Of a stretch of 34,418 bases of DNA, positions 1 through 7,201 are shown piece by piece. The notes under the pieces are model-generated. The model made no database searches, was not told the DNA's origin, and was given only the letters and a program-made list of their open reading frames with translations. Both the position numbers and the translations under genes were made by a program. This DNA is from a bacterium. GTDB taxonomy: Bacteria > Actinomycetota > Acidimicrobiia > Spongiisociales > Spongiisociaceae. The stretch spans positions 1-34,418 of the forward strand of contig JAPOQZ010000087.1 of assembly GCA_026710435.1 (NCBI GenBank). Direction: 5' to 3'. Within the stretch, counting starts at the first letter, position 1. The number at the start of each line of letters is the position of its first letter.

Positions 1-71
1 ATCCCCCACCCGATCAGCCACAAACCCCGTACCCCTCAACAAATCTGCCTGAACCGGCGACACACCCAAAC

Positions 72-458
72 TCACAGCCACACCCCCGAACTACACTCCT
101 GTAACTCTACCAACCCCCGCGAAAAACACCACCCTCCTAGGGCCATGGTTCCGTCTATTACGGGGATGACGGCGCTAGGTGAGATAAATGCAGGGATGAC
201 ATGGTCGGCACCGTGGCCCATTGAACCATGACGATGGGCCCACCGGGAGTCACGCGGGAACAACTCCTCCAGGTGGTTGGCCAGGTCGTGGTCCGAGCCG
301 GACCCTGTTTCGATGATCGCCAGGCCGGCGGTGCTGTGGGGAACGAACACCGACACCAGACCATGCCCTTTCCCCCGGACGAATTCACCTACCCGCCCGG
401 TGATATCGAAGACGCCGGCTACTCCACCCGTCCGGATACGGAAGACCTGCGTGTCCAT
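72..458 (-). pseudogene. yjbQ: YjbQ/UPF0047 family protein, C-terminus replaced by repeat sequence
   Basis: The first ~105 residues match the YjbQ (UPF0047) family, small trimeric proteins for which thiamine-phosphate synthase activity has been reported. Visible family features are the PHSTAGLAIIETG segment near residue 41 and the HRHGSMGHGADHVIPAFISP stretch, followed by PVIDGTMALG. Normally the chain continues after ALG with a conserved W and a final beta-strand (usually ...VDFDGPR...V.V...). Here the codons ATG-GCC-CTA-GGA run directly into a family A repeat end (127-140) and a non-homologous tail of about 22 residues that ends at TGA. So the C-terminal strand is lost. The start ATG lies 5 nt after the prs stop, suggesting co-transcription with prs. 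Function of the truncated form is doubtful; a hybrid folded product cannot be excluded. Confidence 0.75.
127..140. repeat. Family A repeat end (fragment) inside yjbQ
   Basis: The sequence CACCACCCTCCTAG is one terminal repeat of family A (reverse complement CTAGGAGGGTGGTG). Only this end is recognisable; the 126 bases to its left, up to the window edge, do not match the A core and hold no gene I can support beyond the yjbQ tail. Confidence 0.65.
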
Positions 459-463
459 GGAAG

Positions 464-1435
464 TCAGTTGTTGTCGCCCAGGAAGATTGCCGATACCGAA
501 CTGTCCATGAAGATAGCCTGGAGGGCCTCGGCGAGCACGGGGGCGATCGAGAGTCGGGTGAACTTGTCGAACCTGAGAGCGTCCGGACTGATCGGGAGGG
601 TGTCGGTCACCACTACCTCGTCTATCGGGGCGTTCTTCAGCCGGTCGAGAGCCGGTTCGGACAGCACGGGATGGGTTACAGCGACGAACACGCTTCGGAC
701 TCCCTTGCTCCTCAGGAGGCGGGCTGCGTTCGCCACGGTTCCGGCGGTATCTATCATGTCGTCGACGATCACCGCATGCCTGCCCCGAACCGCGCCGACG
801 ATGGTCAGAGCTTCGGACCGGTTGCGGACGTCGGTAGCGCGCCGCTTATGAACGAAGGCTACGAACGCACCGAGGTACCGGGCGTACTTCTCAGCTCGTT
901 TAACCCCTCCGGCGTCCGGTGAGACGACGGTGGTCGGGCCATCGAGGCGTAGCTTGAGATAGTCGCTGACGATGGGAAGGGCGGTCAGATGGTCGAACGG
1001 CTTGGGGAAGAACCCCTGGACCTGGCCGGTGTGGAGATCGATGGAGACAATCCGGTCGGCTCCGGCAGCCAGGAACAGGTCACACATCAGCCGGGCGGAA
1101 ATGGACTCACGGGGTAAGACCTTCTTATCGGCCCGAGCGTAACCGAAGAACGGCACGACCGCGGTGATGCGGTGAGCGGAAGCCCGGCGAAGGGCATCGA
1201 TCAGGATCAGTTGTTCCATGATATGGAAGTTGATCTCGGGCGCATGACTCTGGATCACGAAACAATCGGCTCCACGTACAGACTCCAGCGGACGCGCGTA
1301 CACCTCCGTATTGGCGAATTGGGATAGTTCGACGTTCCCGAGCCGCACGCCGAGTTCGTCAGCCACGTCTTGGGCCAACTCCGGGTTGGCGGAACCGGTG
1401 AAGAGCATGAAGCGTTTGCGGTTGACTAGTTCCAC
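464..1435 (-). CDS. prs: Ribose-phosphate pyrophosphokinase (PRPP synthetase)
   Basis: This 323-residue protein makes 5-phosphoribosyl-1-diphosphate from ribose-5-phosphate and ATP in the cytoplasm, feeding nucleotide, His and Trp synthesis. Family hallmarks are all present: the N-terminal MLFTGSANPELA loop, the flexible loop PFFGYARADKK, the SIDLHTGQVQGFF catalytic segment, SPDAGGVKRA, and the PRPP-binding signature VIVDDMIDTAGT. Length is typical of class I enzymes. The start is GTG, two bases after the glmU stop, so glmU-prs is one transcription unit; this pairing is common in actinobacteria. In many relatives rplY and pth follow prs, but here yjbQ follows. Confidence 0.96.
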   Translation of the reverse strand: MELVNRKRFMLFTGSANPELAQDVADELGVRLGNVELSQFANTEVYARPLESVRGADCFVIQSHAPEINFHIMEQLILIDALRRASAHRITAVVPFFGYARADKKVLPRESISARLMCDLFLAAGADRIVSIDLHTGQVQGFFPKPFDHLTALPIVSDYLKLRLDGPTTVVSPDAGGVKRAEKYARYLGAFVAFVHKRRATDVRNRSEALTIVGAVRGRHAVIVDDMIDTAGTVANAARLLRSKGVRSVFVAVTHPVLSEPALDRLKNAPIDEVVVTDTLPISPDALRFDKFTRLSIAPVLAEALQAIFMDSSVSAIFLGDNN

Positions 1436-1437
1436 TC

Positions 1438-2817
1438 TCAGCCCAGTTCGTGTCGAAGACGACGACGGTGAGCGTAACCGGAGATTTCCCTTTGTGGGGA
1501 GCGTTCGATCCCCAGAGCTCCCTCCGACACCTTCCTGGTTATCGTCGAGCCTGCTCCGATGTAGGCGTCGTCCCCGACCTCGACCGGGGCTACGAGTACG
1601 GTGTTCGAACCGACCTGCACGCGTCGACCCACCTTCGTGCGGTGCTTCTCGAAGCCGTTGTAGTTGGCGGTGATCGTCCCGGCTCCGACGTTGGACTCGT
1701 CTCCTATCTCCGCATCACCCACGTATGCGAGGTGGGGAACCTTCGCACCCTTGCCCACCACCGAGTTCTTCACCTCCACGAACGTGCCTGCCTTAGATCC
1801 ATCGAGCAACTCCGCGCCCGGCCGCAAGGAGGCGTAGGGGCCGATCTCCACGTTCTCGCCAACCGAGACCTCTCTCAGAACCGAGTACCAGACCTTGGCG
1901 CCGCTTCCGATGCGGCTGTCTCTGATGTGGACGTCGGGACCGATCTCTGCTCCGGAAGCAATAGTGGTGCTTCCCTCGACGTGAACCCCGGGATAGAGGA
2001 GGACGCCGGCATCGAGGCAGACGGTCGAATCGATGTAGACGCGACTCGGATCCTGCATCCAGACTCCGGATCGCATCCACGTCTCGTTGATGCGGTTGCG
2101 CATGATCGCCGCGACCTGGGCCAACTGGTCCTGTGTGTTGACGCCCGACAACTCCTCGGCGTCCGTCCGGTAGGCGGAGATACTGTGACCCTCGGTGCCG
2201 AGGATCGCAAGGACATCAGGCAGGTAGTACTCGCCTTGGGCGTTGTTACGACCTACGTGTTCGACGGCGTCCCTGATGAGGTCCCCGTCGAACATGTATA
2301 TTCCGCCGTTTATCTCCTTGATCTCACGTTCGCGGGTTGTAGCGTCGGTATGTTCGACGATGCGCCGTACGCGGTCCCAGCCATCCCTCACCACCCTCCC
2401 GTAGCCCGTCGGGTCATCCATGTTGGCGGTGATACATGTGCCGGCCGAGCCGGTTCGCCGGTGCAGGGTGGCGGTCCGTTTGAGCGTCTCGCTGGTTACC
2501 AACGGCGTATCAGCCGGCACCACCAGGACTTGATCCCCCGGATCCAGCGAGATGACATCGAGTGCCACTTGTAGAGCGTGAGCCGTTCCGAGTTGTCGCT
2601 CCTGTACCACCGGGGTGACGGTGGCGGGTAGCACTGCTCGTACCTGGTCGGCCGCCGGCTTCACCACGACCACGGTCTGAACCGGCTCGAGCCGGGCGAC
2701 CGCACCCAGTACCCACAGGATCATCGGCCGCCCCGCCAGTTTGTGGATCACCTTGGGGATGATGGCCTTCATGCGCGTGCCCTCCCCCGCGCCCAGCACG
2801 ACTGCCTTCACTGCCAT
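1438..2817 (-). CDS. glmU: Bifunctional GlcNAc-1-P uridyltransferase / GlcN-1-P acetyltransferase
   Basis: GlmU (459 aa) acetylates glucosamine-1-phosphate and then couples it to UTP, giving UDP-GlcNAc for peptidoglycan. The N-terminal pyrophosphorylase domain (about 1-230) begins with VVLGAGEGTRMKA (nucleotide-binding loop) followed by PKVIHKLAGRPM. The C-terminal half (about 250-445) is a left-handed beta-helix of hexapeptide repeats with the acetyltransferase segment KVPHLAYVGDAEIG and GAGTITANYNG. Full length and intact. It lies directly downstream of tRNA-Gln on the same strand (about 20 bases) and 2 bases upstream of prs. Confidence 0.97.
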   Translation of the reverse strand: MAVKAVVLGAGEGTRMKAIIPKVIHKLAGRPMILWVLGAVARLEPVQTVVVVKPAADQVRAVLPATVTPVVQERQLGTAHALQVALDVISLDPGDQVLVVPADTPLVTSETLKRTATLHRRTGSAGTCITANMDDPTGYGRVVRDGWDRVRRIVEHTDATTREREIKEINGGIYMFDGDLIRDAVEHVGRNNAQGEYYLPDVLAILGTEGHSISAYRTDAEELSGVNTQDQLAQVAAIMRNRINETWMRSGVWMQDPSRVYIDSTVCLDAGVLLYPGVHVEGSTTIASGAEIGPDVHIRDSRIGSGAKVWYSVLREVSVGENVEIGPYASLRPGAELLDGSKAGTFVEVKNSVVGKGAKVPHLAYVGDAEIGDESNVGAGTITANYNGFEKHRTKVGRRVQVGSNTVLVAPVEVGDDAYIGAGSTITRKVSEGALGIERSPQREISGYAHRRRLRHELG

Positions 2818-2837
2818 GGATCAGCTCCTTCGTCGGG

Positions 2838-2909
2838 CTGGGGGGACAGGAGTCGAACCCGTACCGGCGGGACCAAAACCCGCTGTGCTGCCAATTACAC
2901 CACCCCCCA
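2838..2909 (-). tRNA. trnQ: tRNA-Gln (anticodon UUG)
   Basis: On the minus strand a 72-nt cloverleaf is visible: acceptor stem TGGGGGG paired with CCCCCCA, discriminator G at 2838, D arm GTGT...GCAC, anticodon stem GCGGG/CCCGC enclosing the loop TTTTGGT (anticodon TTG), and T arm ACGGG-TTCGACT-CCTGT. CCA is not encoded. It precedes glmU on the same strand and may be co-transcribed with it. Confidence 0.95.
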
Positions 2910-2935
2910 CCGCGTCCACGCGGACGCGCCTGAGT

Positions 2936-2975
2936 CTAGGAGGGTGCTGAGCAACAATCTAGGAGGGTGGTGGGA
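2936..2975. repeat. Two tandem family A repeat ends
   Basis: CTAGGAGGGTGCTGAGCAAC (2936-2955) is a perfect family A terminus, and three bases later a second, CTAGGAGGGTGGTGGGA (2959-2975), follows in the same orientation. No A core is attached. This may be a nested insertion or the scar of an imprecise deletion, immediately upstream of tRNA-Gln. Confidence 0.7.
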
Positions 2976-3088
2976 AACTCCGTGCCGGCCAGTCGTCCGA
3001 TGGTAAATTACCTGGTACAGGCTCTGCAGGTTGGGCCAACCGCTTGGCCCGGGGTCTCGGGCGCCCTCCTATTGGGGGTCCGCCATTT

Positions 3089-3287
3089 CCAGCCTCGGTT
3101 CTTCGTGGCGGCGGTTTGGACCGGGCAAACGGGTTGCGGCATGTGAGTCTGGGACAAGGGTGCAGGGGCGTTTCGATAGTCCTTTGTCGAGTCCGGCACG
3201 ATTTCCACGCGTCGCGTGGGCCTGGCCCGGCCGCGATGATGTGGTTGATGTGGCATGTCGTCGTGGGTATGTCTGGAGACAAGGAGG
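3089..3287 (+). repeat. Family B repeat, copy 1 (diverged)
   Basis: About 197 bases matching the other B copies: start near CCTCGGTTCTTCGTGGCGG, then GGACCGGGCAAACGG, TTTCGATAGTCC, the conserved GATGATGTGGTTGATGTGGCATG, and the end GGTATGTCTGGAGACA. It is the most decayed copy; the middle block (CTTCTGACCAGG in other copies) is not recognisable here. It lies between tRNA-Gln and the 3' end of ispE and reads toward ispE from the opposite strand. Confidence 0.75.
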
Positions 3288-3539
3288 GGCACCCCGCGCT
3301 ATGAGTGCAACAGGGCTCGTTGCCCGGCGTACGGTGCGCGCCCGGGGGTGGGGATGACGCCGCTGGAACTGCAGTGAGGTACAGCGACGGCTCCCCGCCG
3401 GATCCGTGTATCGGTCTACCTCCCGGTCTGGGGGATCATGCCGGAGAGCCTGGTGACCCGGTCTGCTCTCAGCGGTGGGCGGTTTGCCATCGGGGCCAAT
3501 GGGCTTGGTTCCAGCCCTTCGTCGGGGATCGGTGGCCGG
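3288..3539. other. Intergenic remainder, no gene supported
   Basis: About 250 bases between repeat B copy 1 and the ispE stop. Several open frames cross it but none has a recognisable product, a ribosome-binding site or a codon pattern like the neighbouring genes. I see no tRNA and no terminator with a T-tract. Confidence 0.5.
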
Positions 3540-4397
3540 TCAGGTCTCGGCGCGCGCTCCATGATCGATCGTTGGCGCGGCGAATGCGGAGCGCGCCTCA
3601 GCGGGTACCAGTGCGAGTGCTTCGCCGGCCTCCCGTTCATCCACAAAGAAGCTGAAGAGTGCCGGCCCGCTCCCCGATAGCAACACCCGGCGGTCCCATC
3701 GGTTCTCCAACTCGGCGCGCCAATCGTCGAGCAGGGGCTCGCAAGCCACCGCAGCCACGTAGAGGTCGTTTCGTAATGGACCATGAACCCGCAGGGAGGG
3801 TGGTAGCTGGTAGCCGGCGACGTCGGGGCCCCTCGGTCCGTCAAGAACGTCCCAGGCGCGGTAAACGCGGGTCGTGTCCAGCAGGAATGGTGGGACGCTC
3901 ACCACGACGAACAGGCCGGCGCTCTCCCCCATGGGTGGTCCGAGCCGCTCACCGTACCCGCTGACCCACCGCAGGCCTCCATGGAGGCAGAAGGTCACGT
4001 CGGCGCCGACCATCCCGGCCGGGCGGTCGAGCGTACCGGCATCCAGGCCGATCAGGCTGCCGTACAGGAGGAGGGCGGCGGCGGCATCGGAACTCCCGCC
4101 TGCCATTCCCGCAGCCAGGGGCAACCGCTTCCAGAGACCGAGGTCCACTTTGCGGTCGTGCCCGGTCTGTTCGCGGAGCACCCGTACTGCCTTCCACACC
4201 AGGTTGTCCTCTCCGGAGGTCAGGTCGGCGCCATGGACGGACAGACGGTCGGTGTCGGAGTCCTCCATCGTTAGCCGGTCGTACCATCCGATCGTTTGGC
4301 TGAGGCCTCGCACGGGGTGCAGGCCCGAGCCGTCCCTGGGTCGAACCTCCAACGAGAAGTTGAGCTTGGCGGGGGCCAGGGCCCTGTGGGCGGCCAT
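3540..4397 (-). CDS. ispE: 4-diphosphocytidyl-2-C-methyl-D-erythritol kinase
   Basis: IspE (285 aa) is the GHMP kinase that phosphorylates CDP-methylerythritol in the MEP isoprenoid pathway. Visible motifs are PAKLNFSLEV (catalytic Lys, usually PAKINL), the ATP-binding glycine/serine loop LPLAAGMAGGSSDAAAA, GADVTFCLHGG (catalytic Asp region, usually GADVPF) and GSGPALFSFF near the C-terminus. The start ATG at 4397 overlaps the rsmA stop by one base (TGATG), which fixes the start and suggests translational coupling. The rsmA-ispE order is widespread in actinobacteria. Any longer reading of the frame upstream overlaps rsmA and is not supported. Confidence 0.94.
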   Translation of the reverse strand: MAAHRALAPAKLNFSLEVRPRDGSGLHPVRGLSQTIGWYDRLTMEDSDTDRLSVHGADLTSGEDNLVWKAVRVLREQTGHDRKVDLGLWKRLPLAAGMAGGSSDAAAALLLYGSLIGLDAGTLDRPAGMVGADVTFCLHGGLRWVSGYGERLGPPMGESAGLFVVVSVPPFLLDTTRVYRAWDVLDGPRGPDVAGYQLPPSLRVHGPLRNDLYVAAVACEPLLDDWRAELENRWDRRVLLSGSGPALFSFFVDEREAGEALALVPAEARSAFAAPTIDHGARAET

Positions 4398-5218
4398 CAG
4401 GCGGCGCGGCCCAGCACTCTGGCAATGTCGAGGAAGCCTTCCGGGCTGACGCTCTCGGCCCGGAGGCGAGGGCTGATCCCGGCCTTCATGAGCCGATCCG
4501 CCAACCCGTCCGGGATGACCGAGCGGAGTGACGACCGCAGCATCTTGCGACGCTGTCCGAACCCGGCTGCGGCGACCCGGACGGCTAGATCGCGTAGTTC
4601 GCTGGGGGCTGCGGTCCGCTCGATCACGACTACGGCCGAATCGACGTTCGGCGGTGGGACAAATACGTGGGGACTTACCCGGAACGCGAGCCTGGCAGTT
4701 CCGTAGAGCCCTATGACCACGCTCGGAAACCCGTAGGTCCTGGAACCTGGCCCGGCTGTGAGCCGCTCGGCAACCTCGCGCTGCACCATCACGACGAACC
4801 TCCGGAGCCCGGCTGCCCGGCGCAGGAGGTCCAGGAGGATAGGGGTACCCACACCGTACGGCAGGTTGGCGACCAAGACCCACCGATGTTCCCCGCTGAA
4901 CTCGCTGTAGTCGAGGCCGGTCGCATCCTCGAAGCGTATGTCGACCTCCACGTTCCACAACGCTTCCCTGAGAAGTGGTGCGAAGCGGCGGTCGACCTCG
5001 TAGCCTGTCACAGGGAATCCGGCTTCGATCAAGGCCCTCGTGAGAGTTCCGGTACCGACCCCTATTTCGAGCGCCCTGGCGCCTTCGGGTTCGCCGGCCA
5101 GCACCACGATCTTCTGGATGATGTTGGGATCCGCCAGGAAGTGCTGCCCGAGCCTGCGGCGCGGCACGATGCCGTGCCTAGCGAGCAGGTCGGCTATCTC
5201 GGAGCGCGTCTGGCTCAT
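4397..5218 (-). CDS. rsmA: 16S rRNA (adenine-N6,N6) dimethyltransferase RsmA/KsgA
   Basis: This 273-residue SAM-dependent methylase dimethylates two adjacent adenines in the 3' terminal helix of 16S rRNA during 30S maturation. Family motifs: RRRLGQHFLADPNII near the N-terminus, SAM motif I LEIGVGTGTLTRAL (residues 50-63), acidic EVDRRF, motif IV NLPYGVGTP, QREVAERL, and FVPPPNVDSAV. The start ATG at 5218 gives the usual N-terminus (MSQTRSEIADLLARHG); an open upstream extension overlaps tatD and has no homology. It lies 22 bases after the tatD stop and overlaps ispE by one base. Confidence 0.95.
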   Translation of the reverse strand: MSQTRSEIADLLARHGIVPRRRLGQHFLADPNIIQKIVVLAGEPEGARALEIGVGTGTLTRALIEAGFPVTGYEVDRRFAPLLREALWNVEVDIRFEDATGLDYSEFSGEHRWVLVANLPYGVGTPILLDLLRRAAGLRRFVVMVQREVAERLTAGPGSRTYGFPSVVIGLYGTARLAFRVSPHVFVPPPNVDSAVVVIERTAAPSELRDLAVRVAAAGFGQRRKMLRSSLRSVIPDGLADRLMKAGISPRLRAESVSPEGFLDIARVLGRAA

Positions 5219-5240
5219 AAGGGGGTGCGCGGATACTTGC

Positions 5241-6110
5241 TCACTTGGGGGAACACCCCGGGCGCCGGTCGTTGGCACCCTCGACAGCCGCGGTCTCTCC
5301 GACCGGAGACCGGATGCGGTCGCCAACAGGGGCGGTCGGGCTCCCGTTATCCGTGCACCCTCGTAGGCCGAACAACTTCGCAGCCCTGCTGGTCGTAAGC
5401 CGGGCAACCTCGCCGGCATCCATGCCCCACACCCGAGCAAGCGCTTGGCCGACCAGAGCGACGTTGGCCGGCTCGTTGGGTTCTCCGCGATGGGGTACTG
5501 GCGCCAGGTAAGGGGTGTCGGTCTCTACGAGGGCGCGGTCGGGTGGCACGACAGCCGCTCCCCTCCGCACAGTATCCCCGGTCTCGAAGGTGACCGGTCC
5601 GGCGAAGGAAAAGCTGACGCCCAGATCGAGGAACCGTCTGGACCATCTTGGCCCGCCGGTCCAGCAGTGGAGCACCACCCATGGTCCGGCACCCTTGCGA
5701 TCCAGAACGTCGTAGACCTCCCGGAAGGCGTCCCGGCAATGGACTATCAGGGGCTTGTCCAGGTCGACCGCGAGCCGGTGATGGGACACGAAACTCTCCA
5801 TCTGCGCGCTGCGGGGGGAGAGGTTGCGGTAGAAGTCCAGTCCTGTCTCGCCGATTGCCGACGCTTCGTTCATCAAAGGCACTAGTTCCCTCCGCTGGTC
5901 ACTCCAGCGGGCTGAATCGTGAGGATGGAGGCCGGCGGCGAAGGCGACCCGCTCGGGATGAAGGGATGCGAGCACCCTGGCGGCCCGGCTGGTGGCCAGA
6001 TCTATGCCGGGAACGACCACGTGCCTAACGTCGCGGGCTCGTTCGAGCAGCAATGCCGGCTCGCGGCCGTCGAGTTGGAGATGGCAGTGCGTATCCACCC
6101 AGCGAAACAT
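5241..6110 (-). CDS. tatD: TatD family metal-dependent hydrolase (DNase)
   Basis: The 289-residue protein belongs to the TatD family of TIM-barrel metal-dependent hydrolases with 3'-5' DNase activity in characterised members. Metal ligands are recognisable: DTHCHL (His8, His10), GETGLDFYR (Glu), PLIVHCRDAF, VLHCWTGG and ETDTPYLAP. The start ATG gives MFRWVDTHCHL, the standard family N-terminus. A ~25-residue C-terminal tail after LFGLRGC is rich in Gly/Pro/Arg and not conserved. In many actinobacteria metG lies between rsmI and tatD; here that interval holds only repeats. Confidence 0.93.
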   Translation of the reverse strand: MFRWVDTHCHLQLDGREPALLLERARDVRHVVVPGIDLATSRAARVLASLHPERVAFAAGLHPHDSARWSDQRRELVPLMNEASAIGETGLDFYRNLSPRSAQMESFVSHHRLAVDLDKPLIVHCRDAFREVYDVLDRKGAGPWVVLHCWTGGPRWSRRFLDLGVSFSFAGPVTFETGDTVRRGAAVVPPDRALVETDTPYLAPVPHRGEPNEPANVALVGQALARVWGMDAGEVARLTTSRAAKLFGLRGCTDNGSPTAPVGDRIRSPVGETAAVEGANDRRPGCSPK

Positions 6111-6171
6111 GGAGCGAGCGTAGCGACGCTTGGATCCGGTTACGAGAAAGATGGTTCCGGGATAGTTTGAT

Positions 6172-6226
6172 CGACCAACCACGGGACCCGTGTACCAAAC
6201 GACTGCGCGTAGCGTGAACGCGCCCC
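6172..6226. repeat. Family D segment, copy 1
   Basis: The stretch around GGGACCCGTGTACC...CTGCGCGTAGCGTGAAC...CGCCCC closely matches 13801-13857 (GGACCCGCGGTACC...CTGCGCATAGCGTGAAC...CGCCCT). It lies upstream of tatD and directly abuts repeat A copy 1. About 55 bases; origin unknown. Confidence 0.55.
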
Positions 6227-6371
6227 AGGAGGGTGCTGAGCAATGACGATTGCTCCGGCCTGCCGCCCGCCGACCCAGGAATAATGCCGGCGGTTGGCAG
6301 GCCGCTGGGGAACTGCCTGTCAAGCGGACGGTGGGTCAACCTCTACACCCGTCTTTCGGCACCCCTCCTAG
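6227..6371. repeat. Family A repeat, copy 1 (composite, 145 bp)
   Basis: The left part (6227 to about 6312) is the standard A element: AGGAGGGTGCTGAGCAATGA, then GGCCTGCCGCCCGCCGACCC and GGCGGTTGGCAGGCCGCTGG. The right part is different and ends CACCCCTCCTAG, resembling the right end of the variant at 21284-21391. So this copy looks like a recombinant of two subtypes. Its terminal CTAG supplies the TAG stop codon of rsmI. Confidence 0.8.
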
Positions 6372-7201
6372 TCAGCGTCTCTCCGGAGGACGGCCTCGTA
6401 GAGTGCCCGCCGACCCAACCCCAGACCATCGGCCACCTGCCGGACGGCCTCGGACATCGGCTGCCCCTGGGCTCGCCGCGCGGCAACCTCGCTCAGGGCC
6501 GCGCCCAACGGTGTGCTGGGACCGGTCGATCCTCCCACCACCAGCGTGAACTCTCCACGTGGGCGTCGGTTGGTCCACTCCCGGGCCGCCTGCGAGATCG
6601 TTCCGCACCATACTTCCTCGTGGAGCTTCGTCAGTTCACGGGCCACCGTGACTGGGCGGTCCGGGCCGAGTGCGGTCACCAATGCCTCCAGATCGCTGAC
6701 CAGCCTGTTCGGAGCCGAGAAAAGGACGATGGTCCGCGTCTCGGCGGCGATCTCCTCCAGTCGTCTGGAGCGGTCGCTTCCGCTGCGGGGAATGAACCCT
6801 TCGAACACGAAGCGATCCCCCGGCAGACCCGATACGGCCAGAGCAGCCACGACCGAACTGGGGCCGGGTACGACCGAGACGCGGGCGCCGACCCGCCTAG
6901 CGACCCGGACCGCGGCCAGTCCCGGATCGGCCACCGAGGGCATTCCGGCATCGGAGATCAGGGCCACAGTTGCCCCGTCTCGCAGCAAGTTCGCCAACCT
7001 CCCTGCTTTGGCCGATTCGTTTCCCACGAAGTAGGACTCCGGCCGGGTGCCTACTCCAAGGTGTCCCAAGAGCACCCGGGCCCGGCGGGTGTCCTCCGCG
7101 AATATGGTGTCCGCACCCGCAAGCGTGTCGGCAAGTCGCCTGGAAGCATCGTCGAGATGCCCGATCGGGGTGCCGCACAGGACGAGACATCCGATCGTCA
7201 T
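6368..7201 (-). CDS. rsmI: 16S rRNA (cytidine-2'-O)-methyltransferase RsmI
   Basis: RsmI (277 aa, tetrapyrrole-methylase fold) methylates the 2'-OH of C1402 in 16S rRNA. Motifs: GTPIGHLDDAS at the N-terminus (usually TPIGNL.D), ED TRRARVLLGHLG, LISDAGMPSVADPG, VVPGPSSVVAALAVSGLP and FVFEGFIPRSG. The start ATG at 7201 overlaps the upstream lipoprotein stop as ATGA, so translation is probably coupled. The last codon pair is GAC-TAG, the TAG lying within repeat A copy 1; the natural C-terminus may therefore have been shortened or replaced, though the length is near normal. Confidence 0.94.
   Translation of the reverse strand: MTIGCLVLCGTPIGHLDDASRRLADTLAGADTIFAEDTRRARVLLGHLGVGTRPESYFVGNESAKAGRLANLLRDGATVALISDAGMPSVADPGLAAVRVARRVGARVSVVPGPSSVVAALAVSGLPGDRFVFEGFIPRSGSDRSRRLEEIAAETRTIVLFSAPNRLVSDLEALVTALGPDRPVTVARELTKLHEEVWCGTISQAAREWTNRRPRGEFTLVVGGSTGPSTPLGAALSEVAARRAQGQPMSEAVRQVADGLGLGRRALYEAVLRRDAD

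Noticed and set aside
1450..2574. 374-codon plus-strand open frame over glmU
   Set aside because: It is a shadow of glmU on the opposite strand; no domain, and glmU is unambiguous.
2741..3006. Plus-strand peptides containing RSRTRTGGTKTRCAANYTTP
   Set aside because: This is the antisense reading of tRNA-Gln, a common false gene.
3416..3844. 142-codon minus-strand frame downstream of and overlapping ispE
   Set aside because: Wrong frame relative to ispE, no homology, and low-complexity composition.
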